A DNA stretch of 64,000 bases from Hyphomonas sp. Mor2 (lineage in GTDB: Bacteria > Pseudomonadota > Alphaproteobacteria > Caulobacterales > Hyphomonadaceae), in assembly GCF_001854405.1 (NCBI RefSeq), contig NZ_CP017718.1, positions 992,001-1,056,000 of the forward strand. The letters run 5' to 3'. The first letter of the stretch is position 1, and every line of letters starts with the position of its first letter. Below the pieces are notes generated by a model. That model ran no database searches. It had not been told where the DNA came from and saw only the letters and a program-made list of their open reading frames with translations. This document shows, in pieces, positions 9,268 to 18,490 of this stretch. The position numbers were made by a program, and so were the translations under genes.

Positions 9268-9291
9268 ATTAGTTTTCAACCAATAATCGGA

Positions 9292-9495
9292 ATGGTGAAC
9301 AAAATGGCGTTTGATGCATTCTACAAAAACGAAGCGGCGGAAGTGGAAAAATCACAGTCAACGACCGAGCTTTTCGAAAATCTTGAAAAACCAGAGGCAG
9401 GTTGGGCGAAACACAATCCGGACGCCGCCTTGGCATACATTTATGTCACGCACCTAGATGATGGTATGGTCGATGAGATTCTGGCGGCAGCCTAA
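9292..9495 (+). CDS. Small hypothetical protein upstream of PHA synthase
   Basis: 67 residues if the first ATG is used, 63 if the ATG at 9304 is used. No recognised family. It is acidic, with a helical N-terminal half (EKSQSTTELFENLEKPEAGWAKH) and a C-terminal LDDGMVDEILAAA helix; there is no signal peptide or membrane segment. It lies 41 bp before the PHA synthase in the same direction and downstream of the LysR box, so co-transcription is likely. A granule-associated or regulatory role is possible but unsupported by motif. Confidence 0.5.
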   Translation: MVNKMAFDAFYKNEAAEVEKSQSTTELFENLEKPEAGWAKHNPDAALAYIYVTHLDDGMVDEILAAA

Positions 9496-9536
9496 CCGGT
9501 CAAATCGATAAGAGAATTGAATAGGGAGGCTGCGAA

Positions 9537-11339
9537 ATGGCCCAGGCAGAGCAGAACACACAAATCACGCCTTTTTCAAAACTGAATTTGCAGGCAAGTT
9601 CAGATGCGTGGCAGCGCTTGGGGGCATCCATGGTGGCGCTGGCGATGGCAAACGCAAATCGGGCCCAGTCTAAACAAGCGCCGCTACCTTTTGACCAAGC
9701 GAAACTTTTCAGAGCAGCATCAGATGTTGTCCGCGGCGCGTGGAGCGCACCTGTGAATGTGATGAAATTCCAAGCGCAAGCAGCGAAGTCATGGACCGAG
9801 TTCTCGCTTGATGTCACCCGTCAGATGTTCGGCGGTAAAAGCCAACTAGATCTAAAGCCCGCTAAAACCGATCGCCGCTTTCGTGATTCAGAGTGGGATG
9901 AAAACCTCTACTTCAAAACGATAAAAGACAGCTACTTGCTCGCATCTCAGCAAATGATCGAGCTCGCAAATGAAGTTCTATCTTTAGATGAAGTCGCGCG
10001 TACGCGCCTGGATTTTTTGGTGCGACAGTACCTTAACGCAGTGGCACCCACGAACTTTGCGTTTTCTAACCCCGAAGTCATGAGAAAATCAGTTGAAGAG
10101 GGCGGCGCAAATCTGATTGGGGGGCTCGCCAATATGATTTCCGATTTGGCCTCCGATGACGCTTGGATTCGACGCGAGGCTGAAGACCACTTTATTCTTG
10201 GCGAAGATATAGCTGCCACTGAAGGCGCGGTTGTTTATCAAAATGACATCATGCAACTGATCCAATACGCGCCGTCTACTAAACAGGTTTATAAACGGCC
10301 GCTTCTTTATGTTCCGCCATTGGTCAACAAGTATTATCTGCTCGACCTCAAGCCTGCTTCCAGCCTATTCAAATGGCTGGTTGATCAAGGTCACACGGTT
10401 TTCACGATCTCATGGGTGAACCCTGAAAAAGTACACCGAGACTTCGATTTCGGCGATTACGTCGTCGATGGTGTCGTAGAAGCGCTTGATGTGGTTCGCG
10501 AGATAACCGGTGAGCCAAAGACCGATCTTTTCTCCTTCTGTATGGGGGGAGCGATCGCAGCCGGAGCGCTAGGCTACCTACAGGCCAAAGGCAAAAGCAA
10601 GCATGTCTCGTCAGCGACACTGATGGCGACCTTGGTCGATAATAGTCAGCTTGGAGAGTGGGGTACGTTTGCCACCAAAGAACAGGTTGAAGCTTTCAAT
10701 CATCACGTTGAGCATGAGGGTTTAATCAGCGGCTCGGAATTGAAAAAGCTCTTTAGCGTCGTCAGAGCGAACGATTTGATTTGGTCCTCAGTTCTTGACC
10801 ACTATTTGCTTGATCGTAAAGCCCCAGCGTCAGACCTTCTGCAATGGTTCAATGATGGATCAAACATCCCAGCCCGGTTCTCTCGGACATGGTCGCGTGA
10901 TGTGCTCGCCGACAATAAACTTGCAAAGGCGGGCGGCCTAAAAGTGCGCGGCGTTCCGATTGACCTCAAAAAAGTGAAAACCCCGATCTTCAATCTTGCG
11001 CTACATGATGATCACGTAGCAGGGTGGCAGGCCGTGTTCGAAACACAAAACGCTTTTGGCGGGGTTGTCGATTTCGTCTTGGGCGGGTCTGGCCACAATG
11101 CTGGGATCGTAAATCCGCCATCGCGTAACAAGCATGGGTATTGGTTGAACTCGGATAAGGCGCTTACCGCGGAAGATTGGTTTGTTGATGCTGAGCGATT
11201 TGAAGGGTCGTGGTGGCCTGTTTGGCAAGAATGGTTGACCAGCGGAAAACGCGCTCAAGAGCAAACCCAAGCCCGCACTCCGGGAAATGACAAGTTCAAA
11301 GTGATTGAAGCGGCACCGGGCTCATTCGTCCGCAGATAG
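9537..11339 (+). CDS. phaC: Class I poly(3-hydroxyalkanoate) synthase
   Basis: 600 residues, matching class I PHA synthases. It polymerises (R)-3-hydroxyacyl-CoA into storage polyester at granule surfaces. The lipase-like box FSFCMGGA contains the catalytic Cys335. The alpha/beta-hydrolase core continues to the catalytic Asp region (LHDDHVAGW) and His region (GGSGHNAGIVNPP), which are strongly conserved in the family. The Ser/Ala-rich N-terminal domain of about 200 residues is usual. AGGGAGG lies before the ATG. Placement between BCKDH and the lower valine pathway suggests that short odd-chain or branched-derived monomers may be used. That is an inference. Confidence 0.93.
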   Translation: MAQAEQNTQITPFSKLNLQASSDAWQRLGASMVALAMANANRAQSKQAPLPFDQAKLFRAASDVVRGAWSAPVNVMKFQAQAAKSWTEFSLDVTRQMFGGKSQLDLKPAKTDRRFRDSEWDENLYFKTIKDSYLLASQQMIELANEVLSLDEVARTRLDFLVRQYLNAVAPTNFAFSNPEVMRKSVEEGGANLIGGLANMISDLASDDAWIRREAEDHFILGEDIAATEGAVVYQNDIMQLIQYAPSTKQVYKRPLLYVPPLVNKYYLLDLKPASSLFKWLVDQGHTVFTISWVNPEKVHRDFDFGDYVVDGVVEALDVVREITGEPKTDLFSFCMGGAIAAGALGYLQAKGKSKHVSSATLMATLVDNSQLGEWGTFATKEQVEAFNHHVEHEGLISGSELKKLFSVVRANDLIWSSVLDHYLLDRKAPASDLLQWFNDGSNIPARFSRTWSRDVLADNKLAKAGGLKVRGVPIDLKKVKTPIFNLALHDDHVAGWQAVFETQNAFGGVVDFVLGGSGHNAGIVNPPSRNKHGYWLNSDKALTAEDWFVDAERFEGSWWPVWQEWLTSGKRAQEQTQARTPGNDKFKVIEAAPGSFVRR

Positions 11340-11444
11340 TTGGACGAGGCTTGGGGTGGGCGATTTTGCACATCCGTTTGGTGATAATTGGGCTACGGTC
11401 GACGGGGGGCTCGTCTTACGCTACAAAACATACAGGAGTGTACT

Positions 11445-12944
11445 ATGCGTGAGATTCATCATTTCATAAACGGCCAAACTGTTTCTGGTGGCTCGGGGCA
11501 AACCGCTCAGGTCTTCAACCCGAATACCGGCGAAGTTCAAGCTCAAGTTGCGCTGGCAACAGTAGACGAACTTGGCACGGCCGTTGCCGCGGCGGAGGCG
11601 GCATTTCCATCCTGGTCAGCAACGAACCCGCAGCGACGCGCACGGGTCATGTTTGAGTTCAAGCGCTTGCTTGAGGCACACATGGACGAACTCGCAGAGC
11701 TGCTATCGTCTGAACATGGTAAAGTGATCGCTGATAGTCGAGGCGACGTTCAGCGTGGGCTGGAAGTGGTGGAATATGCGTGCGGCATGCCGCAAGTGCA
11801 AAAGGGTGAGTATACCGAAGGCGCCGGGCCGGGGATTGATGTCTATTCCATGCGTCAGCCACTTGGAGTGTGCGCCGGAATAACGCCGTTTAATTTCCCA
11901 GCCATGATCCCGATGTGGATGTTTGCAATGGCAATTTCTGCTGGCAATACATTTGTGCTGAAACCTTCTGAGAAAGATCCGTCGGTACCGATGCGGCTAG
12001 CCGAGCTCTTTTTGGAGGCAGGCGCACCTGCTGGGGTTCTAAACGTCGTCAATGGCGACAAAGTCGCGGTTGATGCGATTCTCGATCACCCAAGCATCAA
12101 AGCCGTCAGCTTCGTCGGTTCGTCAAGCATTGCACAGTACATTTACAGCCGCGGCACCGCTAATGGTAAACGCGTCCAAGCTATGGGCGGCGCTAAGAAC
12201 CACGGCATTATCTTGCCAGACGCAAATATGGACCAAGCGGTCAAAGACATTGTCGGGGCAGCGTATGGTTCGGCGGGGGAGCGCTGTATGGCCCTTCCTG
12301 TGGTTGTGCCGGTAGGAAATGACACCGCGAACGAATTTATTGATCGCATCAGCGCCGAAATTGAAAAGCTAAAAGTCGGCATCTCTACTGATGCCGAAGC
12401 ACACTATGGCCCTGTTGTGACAGCCGCGCACAAAGCCACGGTGGAAGAGTATATCCGGATCGGCGCCGAAGAAGATAACGCAGACCTTTTGATCGACGGT
12501 CGCGGCTTCGAGCTGCAAGGCTACGAGAACGGCTTTTTCGTCGGTCCCACTCTGTTCGACAATGTGAAGCCTGGCATGAAGACCTATGAAGAAGAAATCT
12601 TCGGACCAGTTCTGCAGGTTGTGCGCGCAGATAGTCTCGAAGAGGCGGCAGCATTGCCAAGCAATCACCAATACGGAAATGGCGTTGCAATCTTCACCCA
12701 GAATGGCCGCGCCGCCAGAGATTTCGCAGCCTCTGTCAATGTTGGGATGGTCGGGGTCAATGTGCCGATCCCTGTACCCGTCAGCTATCACACATTTGGT
12801 GGTTGGAAGCGTTCTGCGTTTGGCGACACCAATCAGTATGGCACAGAAGGCACGCGGTTCTGGACAAAGATAAAGACCGTAACCCAGCGTTGGCCGGAAG
12901 GCGATGTTGGCGATCAAGCGTTCATTATTCCAACGATGCAGTGA
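11445..12944 (+). CDS. mmsA: Methylmalonate-semialdehyde dehydrogenase (CoA-acylating)
   Basis: 499 residues from ATG at 11445, which has AGGAG about 8 bases upstream and gives the standard MREIHHFINGQ start. A longer frame to 11388 lacks support. Aldehyde dehydrogenase fold with FNFPAMIPMWMF and KPSEKDPSVP (NAD-binding Lys). SAGERCMALPV carries the catalytic Cys with the MMSDH-type CMA context, and the family-specific NVPIPVPVSYHTFGGWKRS follows near the C-terminus. It converts methylmalonate semialdehyde to propionyl-CoA, the last step of valine degradation. Its stop overlaps or abuts the next gene. Confidence 0.95.
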   Translation: MREIHHFINGQTVSGGSGQTAQVFNPNTGEVQAQVALATVDELGTAVAAAEAAFPSWSATNPQRRARVMFEFKRLLEAHMDELAELLSSEHGKVIADSRGDVQRGLEVVEYACGMPQVQKGEYTEGAGPGIDVYSMRQPLGVCAGITPFNFPAMIPMWMFAMAISAGNTFVLKPSEKDPSVPMRLAELFLEAGAPAGVLNVVNGDKVAVDAILDHPSIKAVSFVGSSSIAQYIYSRGTANGKRVQAMGGAKNHGIILPDANMDQAVKDIVGAAYGSAGERCMALPVVVPVGNDTANEFIDRISAEIEKLKVGISTDAEAHYGPVVTAAHKATVEEYIRIGAEEDNADLLIDGRGFELQGYENGFFVGPTLFDNVKPGMKTYEEEIFGPVLQVVRADSLEEAAALPSNHQYGNGVAIFTQNGRAARDFAASVNVGMVGVNVPIPVPVSYHTFGGWKRSAFGDTNQYGTEGTRFWTKIKTVTQRWPEGDVGDQAFIIPTMQ

Positions 12945-12955
12945 TGGAGAGCGCA

Positions 12956-13732
12956 ATGTCGGGCTATAAAACCATCATTATCGAACAGAATGAACGCGTC
13001 GCGACGATAAAGATCAATCGTCCCAAATCACTAAATGCTCTCAATACGGCTGTTATGCTTGAGATCGCAGACGCTATTCATGCGATTGACCGCGACCCTT
13101 CCGTTGCGGCGACGATCCTGACCGGTGAAGGACGGGCCTTTGCCGCAGGCGCAGATATATCCGAAATGCAACCCAAATCCTTTAGTGGGATGTACCTAGA
13201 GGACTATTTTGCAGGATGGGATCAAGTCGCGTCGGCAAGAAAACCGATCATCGCCGCGGTAAATGGCTTCGCACTCGGTGGTGGCTGCGAGCTCGCCATG
13301 ATGTGCGATCTGATCATCGCCTCTGATAAGGCAAAATTTGGCCAACCCGAAATCAAACTGGGGGTCACACCAGGCATGGGCGGCTCCGTTCGCCTTACCA
13401 ATGCAATTGGAAAAGCAAGAGCTATGGACCTCGTGCTGACCGGACGAATGATCGATAGCGAAGAAGCAGACCGGATCGGTCTTGTTAGCCGGGTCGTCCC
13501 GCACGACGAACTCATGGAAACTGCCGAGACAGTCGCAAAAGAGATTGCAGCTTATTCCTTGCCATCCATCATCGCTGCAAAAGAAATGGTGAACAGATCG
13601 TTGGAGCTATCCACAAACGAGGGAGTCCGGTTTGAGCGCCGCCTCTTCATGGGACTTTTTGGAACCAAGGATCAAAAAGAAGGCATGAGCGCGTTCGTCG
13701 AAAAGCGATCCCCAAGTTTCACGGATGAATAA
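12956..13732 (+). CDS. Enoyl-CoA hydratase
   Basis: 258 residues from ATG at 12956, which has GGAG 5 bases upstream; an ATG at 12944 overlapping the mmsA stop is an alternative. Crotonase fold with AAGADISEM (oxyanion loop), GGGCELAMMCD and GQPEIKLGVTPGMGG. The two glutamates of typical enoyl-CoA hydratases are present (CELA and QPEIKLG). In this operon the likely reaction is hydration of methacrylyl-CoA to 3-hydroxyisobutyryl-CoA, although such enzymes are broad and also serve beta-oxidation. A terminator hairpin follows. Confidence 0.92.
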   Translation: MSGYKTIIIEQNERVATIKINRPKSLNALNTAVMLEIADAIHAIDRDPSVAATILTGEGRAFAAGADISEMQPKSFSGMYLEDYFAGWDQVASARKPIIAAVNGFALGGGCELAMMCDLIIASDKAKFGQPEIKLGVTPGMGGSVRLTNAIGKARAMDLVLTGRMIDSEEADRIGLVSRVVPHDELMETAETVAKEIAAYSLPSIIAAKEMVNRSLELSTNEGVRFERRLFMGLFGTKDQKEGMSAFVEKRSPSFTDE

Positions 13733-13779
13733 AGTGAATTCTCCTTCTCGCGTACCGCCTCCGGAGCGCGGGTTTAACT

Positions 13780-13817
13780 CGGCGTTCAGAGCTCCCTAGT
13801 CTGAACGCCGTTTTTTT
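13780..13817 (+). terminator. Rho-independent terminator after enoyl-CoA hydratase
   Basis: A 10-bp perfect stem (CGGCGTTCAG / CTGAACGCCG) with an 11-base loop is followed directly by seven Ts. It separates the mmsA-hydratase unit from the acyl-CoA dehydrogenase at 13831, so the latter needs read-through or its own promoter. Confidence 0.85.
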
Positions 13818-13830
13818 ATAGGAAGCTGTT

Positions 13831-14964
13831 ATGCGACTGAGTGAAGAACAAAATATGATCGCTGATATGGCGGAAGCGTTCTCCAGAGAACAGCTTCGTC
13901 CTAATGCCGAGCGCTGGGATCGCGAGAAGACAATGGATCGCGCTGTCCTTCGGCAATTAGCAGAATTGGGTTTTGGCGGAGTGTATTGCACTGAACAGCA
14001 TGGCGGGAGTGGTCTTGGCCGTTTAGACGCTGTTCTGATCTTTGAACAACTCGCCAAGGGATGCGTGAGCCATGCGTCATTCTTGTCGATCCATAATATG
14101 GCCACATGGATGGTCGACCGGTTCGCAGACGATGATCTTCGCTCGAAGTTTGTCCCAAAGCTGACTTCAGCCGAAATGATTATATCCTACTGCCTTACCG
14201 AGCCTGGCGCAGGGTCTGATGCAGCGAGTTTGAAAACGTCTGCAAAACTGGACGGCGATCACTATGTCCTCAACGGCGCGAAGGCATTTATCTCTGGCGG
14301 CGGGTTCTCTGATGCCTATTTGGTTATGGCGCGTACATCCGAAAACGGTGCCAAAGGCGTTTCTGCATTCCTCGTCGAAAATGGAACGCCGGGGCTGTCA
14401 TTCGGCAAGAATGAAGAAAAAATGGGTTGGCGCGCTCAGCCCACCGCGATCGTGAACTTTGATGATTGCCGTGTTCCGAGCAGTCAGAGAATTGGGCCTG
14501 AGGGGGAAGGCTTTAAATATGCGATGGCCGGTCTGGATGGCGGGCGGTTGAATATTGCCGCATGTTCCCTCGGCGGCGCGCAGGACGCGTTAGACAGGGC
14601 CCTGGATTATGCGCAAGAGCGTAAACAATTTGGACGGGCTATCTCCGATTTTCAAGCTACGCAGTTTAAACTCGCTGATATGGAAATTGATCTGCAGGCT
14701 TCTCGCTCGCTGCTTTACAATGCCGCTGACATTCTCGACCAGAAACTTCCAACCGCCACACGGATTTGCGCTTCAGCAAAACGGTTCGTCACAGATACGG
14801 CATTCAAAGTTGCCAATGATGCGCTCCAAATCCATGGAGGTTATGGATACCTCTCCGATTATGAAGTTGAGCGAATTGTACGCGACTTACGAGTTCATCA
14901 GATTCTCGAAGGCACCAATGAAATTATGCGTGTGATCGTCGCGCGAGAGCTCCTTTCGCAATGA
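13831..14964 (+). CDS. Acyl-CoA dehydrogenase, probably isobutyryl-CoA dehydrogenase
   Basis: 377 residues, the standard length. CLTEPGAGSDAASL and AFISGGG are the flavin and substrate motifs. RKQFGRAISDFQATQFKLAD and IHGGYGYLSDYEVERIVRD are C-terminal domain signatures, and the catalytic Glu lies in ILEGTNEIMR. A FAD-dependent enzyme passing electrons to ETF. The next two genes, linked by 4-bp overlaps, encode 3-hydroxyisobutyryl-CoA hydrolase and 3-hydroxyisobutyrate dehydrogenase. The substrate is therefore most likely isobutyryl-CoA, giving methacrylyl-CoA. Specificity is inferred from this order. Confidence 0.92.
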   Translation: MRLSEEQNMIADMAEAFSREQLRPNAERWDREKTMDRAVLRQLAELGFGGVYCTEQHGGSGLGRLDAVLIFEQLAKGCVSHASFLSIHNMATWMVDRFADDDLRSKFVPKLTSAEMIISYCLTEPGAGSDAASLKTSAKLDGDHYVLNGAKAFISGGGFSDAYLVMARTSENGAKGVSAFLVENGTPGLSFGKNEEKMGWRAQPTAIVNFDDCRVPSSQRIGPEGEGFKYAMAGLDGGRLNIAACSLGGAQDALDRALDYAQERKQFGRAISDFQATQFKLADMEIDLQASRSLLYNAADILDQKLPTATRICASAKRFVTDTAFKVANDALQIHGGYGYLSDYEVERIVRDLRVHQILEGTNEIMRVIVARELLSQ

Positions 14965-16016
14965 GTATTCTACTCGAACCTATCGTGCGCGTGCGTAAGC
15001 AGGGGCGAGCAGGGATCATCACCCTAAATCGCCCGAAAGCTCTTCATGCGTTGACCACAGAAATGTGTGAGATCATGGTTGAGGCCCTTGATCGTTGGCG
15101 TCACGACTCGCAAGTCGAGTTGGTTTTGGTCGAGGCGGATCCGGCGACAAAAGGCTTCTGCGCTGGCGGCGACATTAAGATGCTCGCTGAATCTGGCGCG
15201 GGCACTGGGCAAGAGGCGCGAAAGTTCTTCGAGACCGAGTATAGACTTAACGCTCTGATACAATGCTACCCGAAACCGTACGTGGCGCTGATGGATGGTG
15301 TCACGATGGGGGGAGGGGTCGGAATTTCGGTGCATGGTTCGCATCGTATTGCGACTGAGCGAACTGTGTTTGCGATGCCGGAGACAGGTATCGGTCTGTT
15401 TCCAGATGTCGGTGCGACTTGGTTTTTGCCGCGTTTGGAAGGAGAGCTTGGACTCTGGTTGGGGCTCACCGGAGAGCGGTTGAAGGGAAAAGATGTGCTC
15501 GCGGTTGGTATCGCCACGCAATTCGTCGCTTCAAACCAACTCGATGAACTCAAGCAAAACTTGATCAAGAACGGACTTAGCGCCTTATCTCAGTGCGAAT
15601 GCGATGCTGAGTTTAGCTTGGCGCATAAAGTTGAGGAGTTAAACCGTTGCTTTCAAATGAAATCTGTACGCGGAATTGTAAATCAACTTTCACGAGGATC
15701 TCCGTGGGCGCAATCCCAAGCTCGCAAAATCAACGCTAAGTCTCCACTGTCGCTGTGCATAACCTACAAACAACTCCGCATTGGACGCTATCTCGATGCA
15801 TTTCAAGCGGCGATGATGCTGGAGTATCGCATCGCGACCCGCCTCATTTCGTCTCATGATTTTCGGGAAGGCGTCCGAGCTGTCGTCGTCGACAAAGATC
15901 ATTTGCCGAATTGGCGCCCAGCTCATTTGTTTCGCGTATCGAGTGAGTTTGTCGACTCCTACTTTAGCCCCTTGGGCGACAGCGAACTCAACTTTCAAAA
16001 TATGGACCTATCATGA
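14961..16016 (+). CDS. 3-hydroxyisobutyryl-CoA hydrolase
   Basis: 351 residues, longer than simple crotonases and typical of this hydrolase. Motifs are intact: KGFCAGGDIKML (oxyanion loop), MDGVTMGGGVGISVHG, and MPETGIGLFPDVG, which carries Glu141 and Asp149 at the positions of the known catalytic acids of the human enzyme. The C-terminal extension with SPLSLCITYKQL and FREGVRAVVVDKDHLPNW is also family-specific. It releases free 3-hydroxyisobutyrate from its CoA ester. It overlaps both neighbours by 4 bp (ATGA), showing tight coupling. A divergent paralogue lies nearby at 17089-18159. Confidence 0.93.
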   Translation: MSILLEPIVRVRKQGRAGIITLNRPKALHALTTEMCEIMVEALDRWRHDSQVELVLVEADPATKGFCAGGDIKMLAESGAGTGQEARKFFETEYRLNALIQCYPKPYVALMDGVTMGGGVGISVHGSHRIATERTVFAMPETGIGLFPDVGATWFLPRLEGELGLWLGLTGERLKGKDVLAVGIATQFVASNQLDELKQNLIKNGLSALSQCECDAEFSLAHKVEELNRCFQMKSVRGIVNQLSRGSPWAQSQARKINAKSPLSLCITYKQLRIGRYLDAFQAAMMLEYRIATRLISSHDFREGVRAVVVDKDHLPNWRPAHLFRVSSEFVDSYFSPLGDSELNFQNMDLS

Positions 16017-16900
16017 AGATTGCATTTGTAGGCTTAGGAAACATGGGCTCAGGAATGTGCCTAAACCTCATCAAGGCTGGTTTCGATGTCACCGCATATG
16101 ATTTGAACGCTGACTCTATGGCGGCGATCGCTTCGCGGGGCGGTACAACTGCCAATAGCCTGGAGGAATGTGCGACCGGGGCCCATACGGTCGTGACAAT
16201 GCTTCCCGCCGGCCGTCACGTTCTAGATGTCTATTTTGGCGAGAACGGAATCGCAAAGACCCTGAACAAAAGCGCACTCTTAATCGACTGCTCTACAATC
16301 GCCGTGGAGGATGCTCGTCATGCCTCTTCTCTGGCAGCCGAGCGAGGGCTGGCTATGGTCGACGCCCCCGTATCCGGAGGCGTCGCAGCTGCCAATGCAG
16401 GGTCTTTGACATTTATGGTCGGCGGCGCTGAAGGGGCTTATGATCGCGCGCGCCCCATTCTTGAGGCAATGGGGAAGAATATCGTGTTCGCGGGCGCCTC
16501 CGGGAATGGGCAAGTTGCAAAAATTGCGAATAATATGCTGCTGGGGGTCTCTATGATTGCGACCAGCGAAGCTTTCAATTTAGCCGAGAGATTAGGTTTA
16601 GATGCTCAAACCTTTTTCGACATTGCATCGAAAGCATCGGGACAAAATTGGTCGATGACGTCTTACTGCCCGGCGCCGGGACCCGTTCCAACGGCCCCTT
16701 CAAACCATGATTATAAGCCTGGCTTCGCCGTGGATATGATGCTGAAGGACTTGAACCTCGCGAGTGAAGCAGCTGCCTCTTGCGATGCGCCCATCACCTT
16801 CGGAAACTTGGCGCAAAATGTATACCAGTCTCTTTCCTCTGATGGCTTTGGCGATTTGGATTTTTCGGGTGTGATGAGGCGGATTGAGAAGGAAATTTAA
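16013..16900 (+). CDS. mmsB: 3-hydroxyisobutyrate dehydrogenase
   Basis: 295 residues. N-terminal NAD-binding motif GLGNMGSGMC, substrate-binding motif DAPVSGGVAAANAGSLTFMVGG, and GNGQVAKIANNMLLG with the catalytic Lys near residue 171. The C-terminal all-helical domain includes the DYKPGFAVDMMLKDLNLA signature. It oxidises 3-hydroxyisobutyrate to methylmalonate semialdehyde, the substrate of the MMSDH encoded at 11445. Start overlaps the upstream stop by 4 bp. The valine pathway genes end here. Confidence 0.95.
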   Translation: MKIAFVGLGNMGSGMCLNLIKAGFDVTAYDLNADSMAAIASRGGTTANSLEECATGAHTVVTMLPAGRHVLDVYFGENGIAKTLNKSALLIDCSTIAVEDARHASSLAAERGLAMVDAPVSGGVAAANAGSLTFMVGGAEGAYDRARPILEAMGKNIVFAGASGNGQVAKIANNMLLGVSMIATSEAFNLAERLGLDAQTFFDIASKASGQNWSMTSYCPAPGPVPTAPSNHDYKPGFAVDMMLKDLNLASEAAASCDAPITFGNLAQNVYQSLSSDGFGDLDFSGVMRRIEKEI

Positions 16901-17088
16901 TCCCCGTACCAATCACGATCTCAAGTAACTTTGAGGCTCATCTGCACATTACGGAGGGCAGATAAACTTTGAATATATGGTTAGCAATCCCGTGGTGACC
17001 GCCAATCCAACAACTGATCTTCGAAGGGTTACACTGATGCGGGCACAAGCTGCATCGCTGATCAGGGCATTGTGATCACGAGAGGGGT

Positions 17089-18159
17089 CTAGGCCATTTC
17101 GAGTTGCATCAGATGCTTTTGGTGATCGTTATATTTTGGCAATTTCAGTTCGAGCTCATCAAGCGGCATAAAATACTCTGACACGACATCGTGTGTCGCC
17201 GTCACGAAGGTGCCGGGCCTCCAATTTGGGCAGTAGTCCATTTCGATAAGAGCCGCCCGAACGCCTTCTCGAAAGTTTTCAGTGCGAGCCAGACGCGATG
17301 CGATGCGATATTCAAGTTTTGCAATACCTTCTAGCGAATCCAAGAATTCCGCTGTCCGAATTTGCCTGAGCGCTATTTTTAAAGATAGCGGGGATTTTGC
17401 AACCACTCTCGTCGCTTGCGATTTTGCCCAGTCGCTGCCATTCAATAAACGGTCTTTGATTTCCTTCGCGCTGTCGCCTGAAAAAAGTTCTTTGATTTCG
17501 CGGGCTTTCGGATGCTCGCGTGGTTCAAGCGTCGCGCAGCATCGATCCAGCGCAGCGATGCCACACGTCCTGAGTTCAGTTCGAAGGACGTTTAGCTCAT
17601 GCGAAGCGCAATAGTGAGTTGCAAGACCGATATCGAAAGCTTCTCTGCCAGTTATCCTGCTGCCCGTAAAAGCCAACCACGTTCCGATCTGGCTCGGAAG
17701 CCCAGACAAAACCCGACTCGTTCCCGCCGTCGGGGCAAACCCCAATCCCGTATCGGGAAGATAAACAATGGTTTTTTCGGTAGCGACTCGAAAATGAGTG
17801 CCCGTGACTATCCCGACTCCCGAGCTTCTAGTCACGCCGTCCATGAGACTCACGATGGGTTTTGGGTAGCTTGAGATAAAAAGATAAAGCTCAAACATCG
17901 CCTTTAGCGTTCTGTTGATGTGGTTCGCCGCCCTGATATTGGTCAACGCCAGCGCCCGAAAGTCTATCCCCGCGAATATACCGAGATTGCTTTCGAACTG
18001 ATCCAACAATACCAACTCGACTTCATCATCGTGTATCCAAGCGCTCAAGCCGGTGATGAATTCTTCGCAAATTTTGGGCGTGAGCCAATTGTTTCGGGCG
18101 TTACGATTTGCGGTAATAGAGCCGACGCCATTGTCTTTAATGAAAATGCAGTTCTGCAA
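17089..18159 (-). CDS. Degenerate 3-hydroxyisobutyryl-CoA hydrolase-like paralogue
   Basis: About 356 residues, clearly homologous to the hydrolase at 14961. Shared stretches include MDGVT, RVATEKT, FREGVRAALIEMDYCPNW and the SPLSL block. The key active-site residues differ, however: the Glu and Asp of PETGIGLFPDVG are Asp and Thr here (PDTGLGFAPTAG), the CAGGD loop reads FAGID, and MGGGVG reads RSSGVG. The start is uncertain. A TTG at 18159 with GGAG upstream fits the alignment and lies downstream of a near-perfect promoter; a farther TTG at 18240 is inside that promoter. Hydrolase activity as in the family is doubtful. It may bind a CoA ester, act on another substrate, or be decaying. Confidence 0.75.
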   Translation of the reverse strand: MQNCIFIKDNGVGSITANRNARNNWLTPKICEEFITGLSAWIHDDEVELVLLDQFESNLGIFAGIDFRALALTNIRAANHINRTLKAMFELYLFISSYPKPIVSLMDGVTRSSGVGIVTGTHFRVATEKTIVYLPDTGLGFAPTAGTSRVLSGLPSQIGTWLAFTGSRITGREAFDIGLATHYCASHELNVLRTELRTCGIAALDRCCATLEPREHPKAREIKELFSGDSAKEIKDRLLNGSDWAKSQATRVVAKSPLSLKIALRQIRTAEFLDSLEGIAKLEYRIASRLARTENFREGVRAALIEMDYCPNWRPGTFVTATHDVVSEYFMPLDELELKLPKYNDHQKHLMQLEMA

Positions 18160-18211
18160 CGGTTTCTCCAGCGAAAGGCCGCACGATACGCTTTCTCTAT
18201 ATGAACGCCGT

Positions 18212-18240
18212 ATTATCACTGAACAAACGTTCAGTGTCAA
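18212..18240 (-). promoter_or_regulatory. Promoter with TetR-type operator for the hydrolase-like paralogue
   Basis: On the minus strand TTGACA (18240-18235), a 17-bp spacer and GATAAT (18217-18212) form a near-consensus sigma70 promoter. The spacer plus one base is the palindrome ACTGAACAAACGTTCAGT (18218-18235), with perfect 7-bp arms. The same palindrome class occurs near 34728, 38807, 41251 and 44551. Repression by a TetR protein is inferred. Confidence 0.75.
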
Positions 18241-18490
18241 TTTTGTTTCCGAAAAGGGAGCGGCATATCGGGGGTTTGTATCACGCTCGTTCGGGCAGAC
18301 TGAGGGAAAAGACGCAATGCCCTGTAAAGTCTATCATTAAAATGAGCTATCGGATCCGTATTCTGTTATAAACCTCAGCGCAGAGGTCGAATAAATTCAC
18401 TTGCAGATCAATGTTGCCTTTTTGGGGGATTGCACGATTGTGCAGTGGTGATTAATCCGAACGTTTTAGCCGGCTGGTAATGGAGCAACA

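Noticed and set aside
12369..12956. 195-codon open frame on the minus strand
   Set aside because: It is antisense to the methylmalonate-semialdehyde dehydrogenase gene, whose full motifs are on the plus strand; no start signal or family match.
18160..18240. N-terminal extension of the hydrolase-like paralogue starting at TTG 18240
   Set aside because: The extension spans the TTGACA/GATAAT promoter and its operator, so translation must start farther downstream.
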